Assembly: GCF_014644495.1 (NCBI RefSeq)
Contig: NZ_BMKU01000001.1
Span: 62,001 to 126,000, forward strand
DNA length: 64,000 nt
From: Pseudarthrobacter polychromogenes
Lineage (GTDB): Bacteria; Actinomycetota; Actinomycetes; Actinomycetales; Micrococcaceae
Direction of reading: 5' to 3'
In this document: positions 63,880-64,000 of the stretch, piece by piece
Layout of the letters: each line of letters starts with the position of its first letter
Numbering within the stretch: position 1 is the first letter of the stretch
The notes under the pieces: model-generated
Databases searched by the model: none
Told to the model about the DNA's origin: nothing
What the model saw: only the letters and a program-made list of their open reading frames with translations
Made by a program: the position numbers and the translations under genes

Positions 63880-63917
63880 AGCGGCCCCGGAACCCCCTAG
63901 GAGGTTCCGGGGCCGCT
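63880..63917 (+). terminator. terminator of the nuclease gene
   Basis: A perfect 15-bp stem (63880-63894 and 63903-63917) with an eight-base loop lies 14 bases after the stop. Weak T-rich sequence follows (GCTATTT). The remaining 83 bases to the window edge hold nothing I can assign. Confidence 0.8.
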
Positions 63918-64000
63918 GCTATTTCCGCGACGTTGGCCAGTCGTTAACGTGCCGGGCGTATCGTCCGGGAACCGGTGCAGTAACGGCCCTCATGGGATCT

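Overview
The window looks like a core-chromosome segment of a high-GC actinobacterium of the Micrococcaceae, most likely Arthrobacter or Pseudarthrobacter. I infer this from the strongly GC-biased third codon positions, frequent GTG and TTG starts, a fused OleBC gene, the FasR-FabD-FabH-ACP-FabF cluster, homodimeric AceE, and actinobacterial families such as DUF2469, DUF3052 and DUF3145. No database search was run; family names rest on motifs, lengths and gene order.

Layout. 1-8.8 kb: a DAK2-domain gene cut by the left edge, recG, rsmD, then on the minus strand an aminotransferase and a spermidine-synthase-like gene, then coaD, the DUF177 gene, rpmF, rnc and mutM. 8.9-13.6 kb: a complete minus-strand locus for head-to-head long-chain olefins (oleA, fused oleBC, oleD). 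13.8-25.2 kb: smc, ftsY, an MFS exporter, amtB-glnK, zwf and ffh. 25.2-30.8 kb: an alpha/beta hydrolase without its nucleophile, thiC with a TPP riboswitch, an amidohydrolase, a two-domain VOC protein, a 16-bp tandem repeat and a small unknown gene. 30.8-41.6 kb: rpsP, a KH protein, rimM, trmD, rplS, two tandem lepB genes, rnhB, DUF2469, yraN, comM, dprA, xerC and DUF3145. 41.6-49.6 kb (minus): aceE, fasR, fabD, fabH, acpP and fabF. 49.6-60.5 kb: DUF3052-peroxiredoxin-sirtuin, tRNA-Val, gntR/gnd, cysE-cysK, msrA, a Nif3-like gene, a zinc-ribbon-like coiled-coil gene, yaaA and rnpB. 60.5-64 kb: a small accessory-looking stretch of short genes, a lipoprotein, an excisionase-like helix-turn-helix gene and a secreted nuclease with SLH-like repeats.

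How the genes fit together. Much of the window serves translation, protein export and lipid building. AceE makes acetyl-CoA next to the FasII genes and their regulator FasR. The Ole enzymes can divert acyl-CoA or acyl-ACP into very long-chain hydrocarbons. FtsY, Ffh and two signal peptidases serve co-translational export. Zwf and Gnd are the two oxidative pentose-phosphate dehydrogenases, supplying NADPH. ComM, DprA, XerC, RecG and Smc handle DNA.

The points most worth a second look are the secreted nuclease and its small neighbours after rnpB, a terminator-like hairpin inside the first codons of lepB, a probable ATT start codon, a terminator-like hairpin separating acpP from fabF, several dyads at promoter positions, and two proteins that have lost expected catalytic or zinc-binding residues. 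I did not find a CRISPR array, transposase or phage structural gene. I see no clear example of a wholly new multi-gene system.
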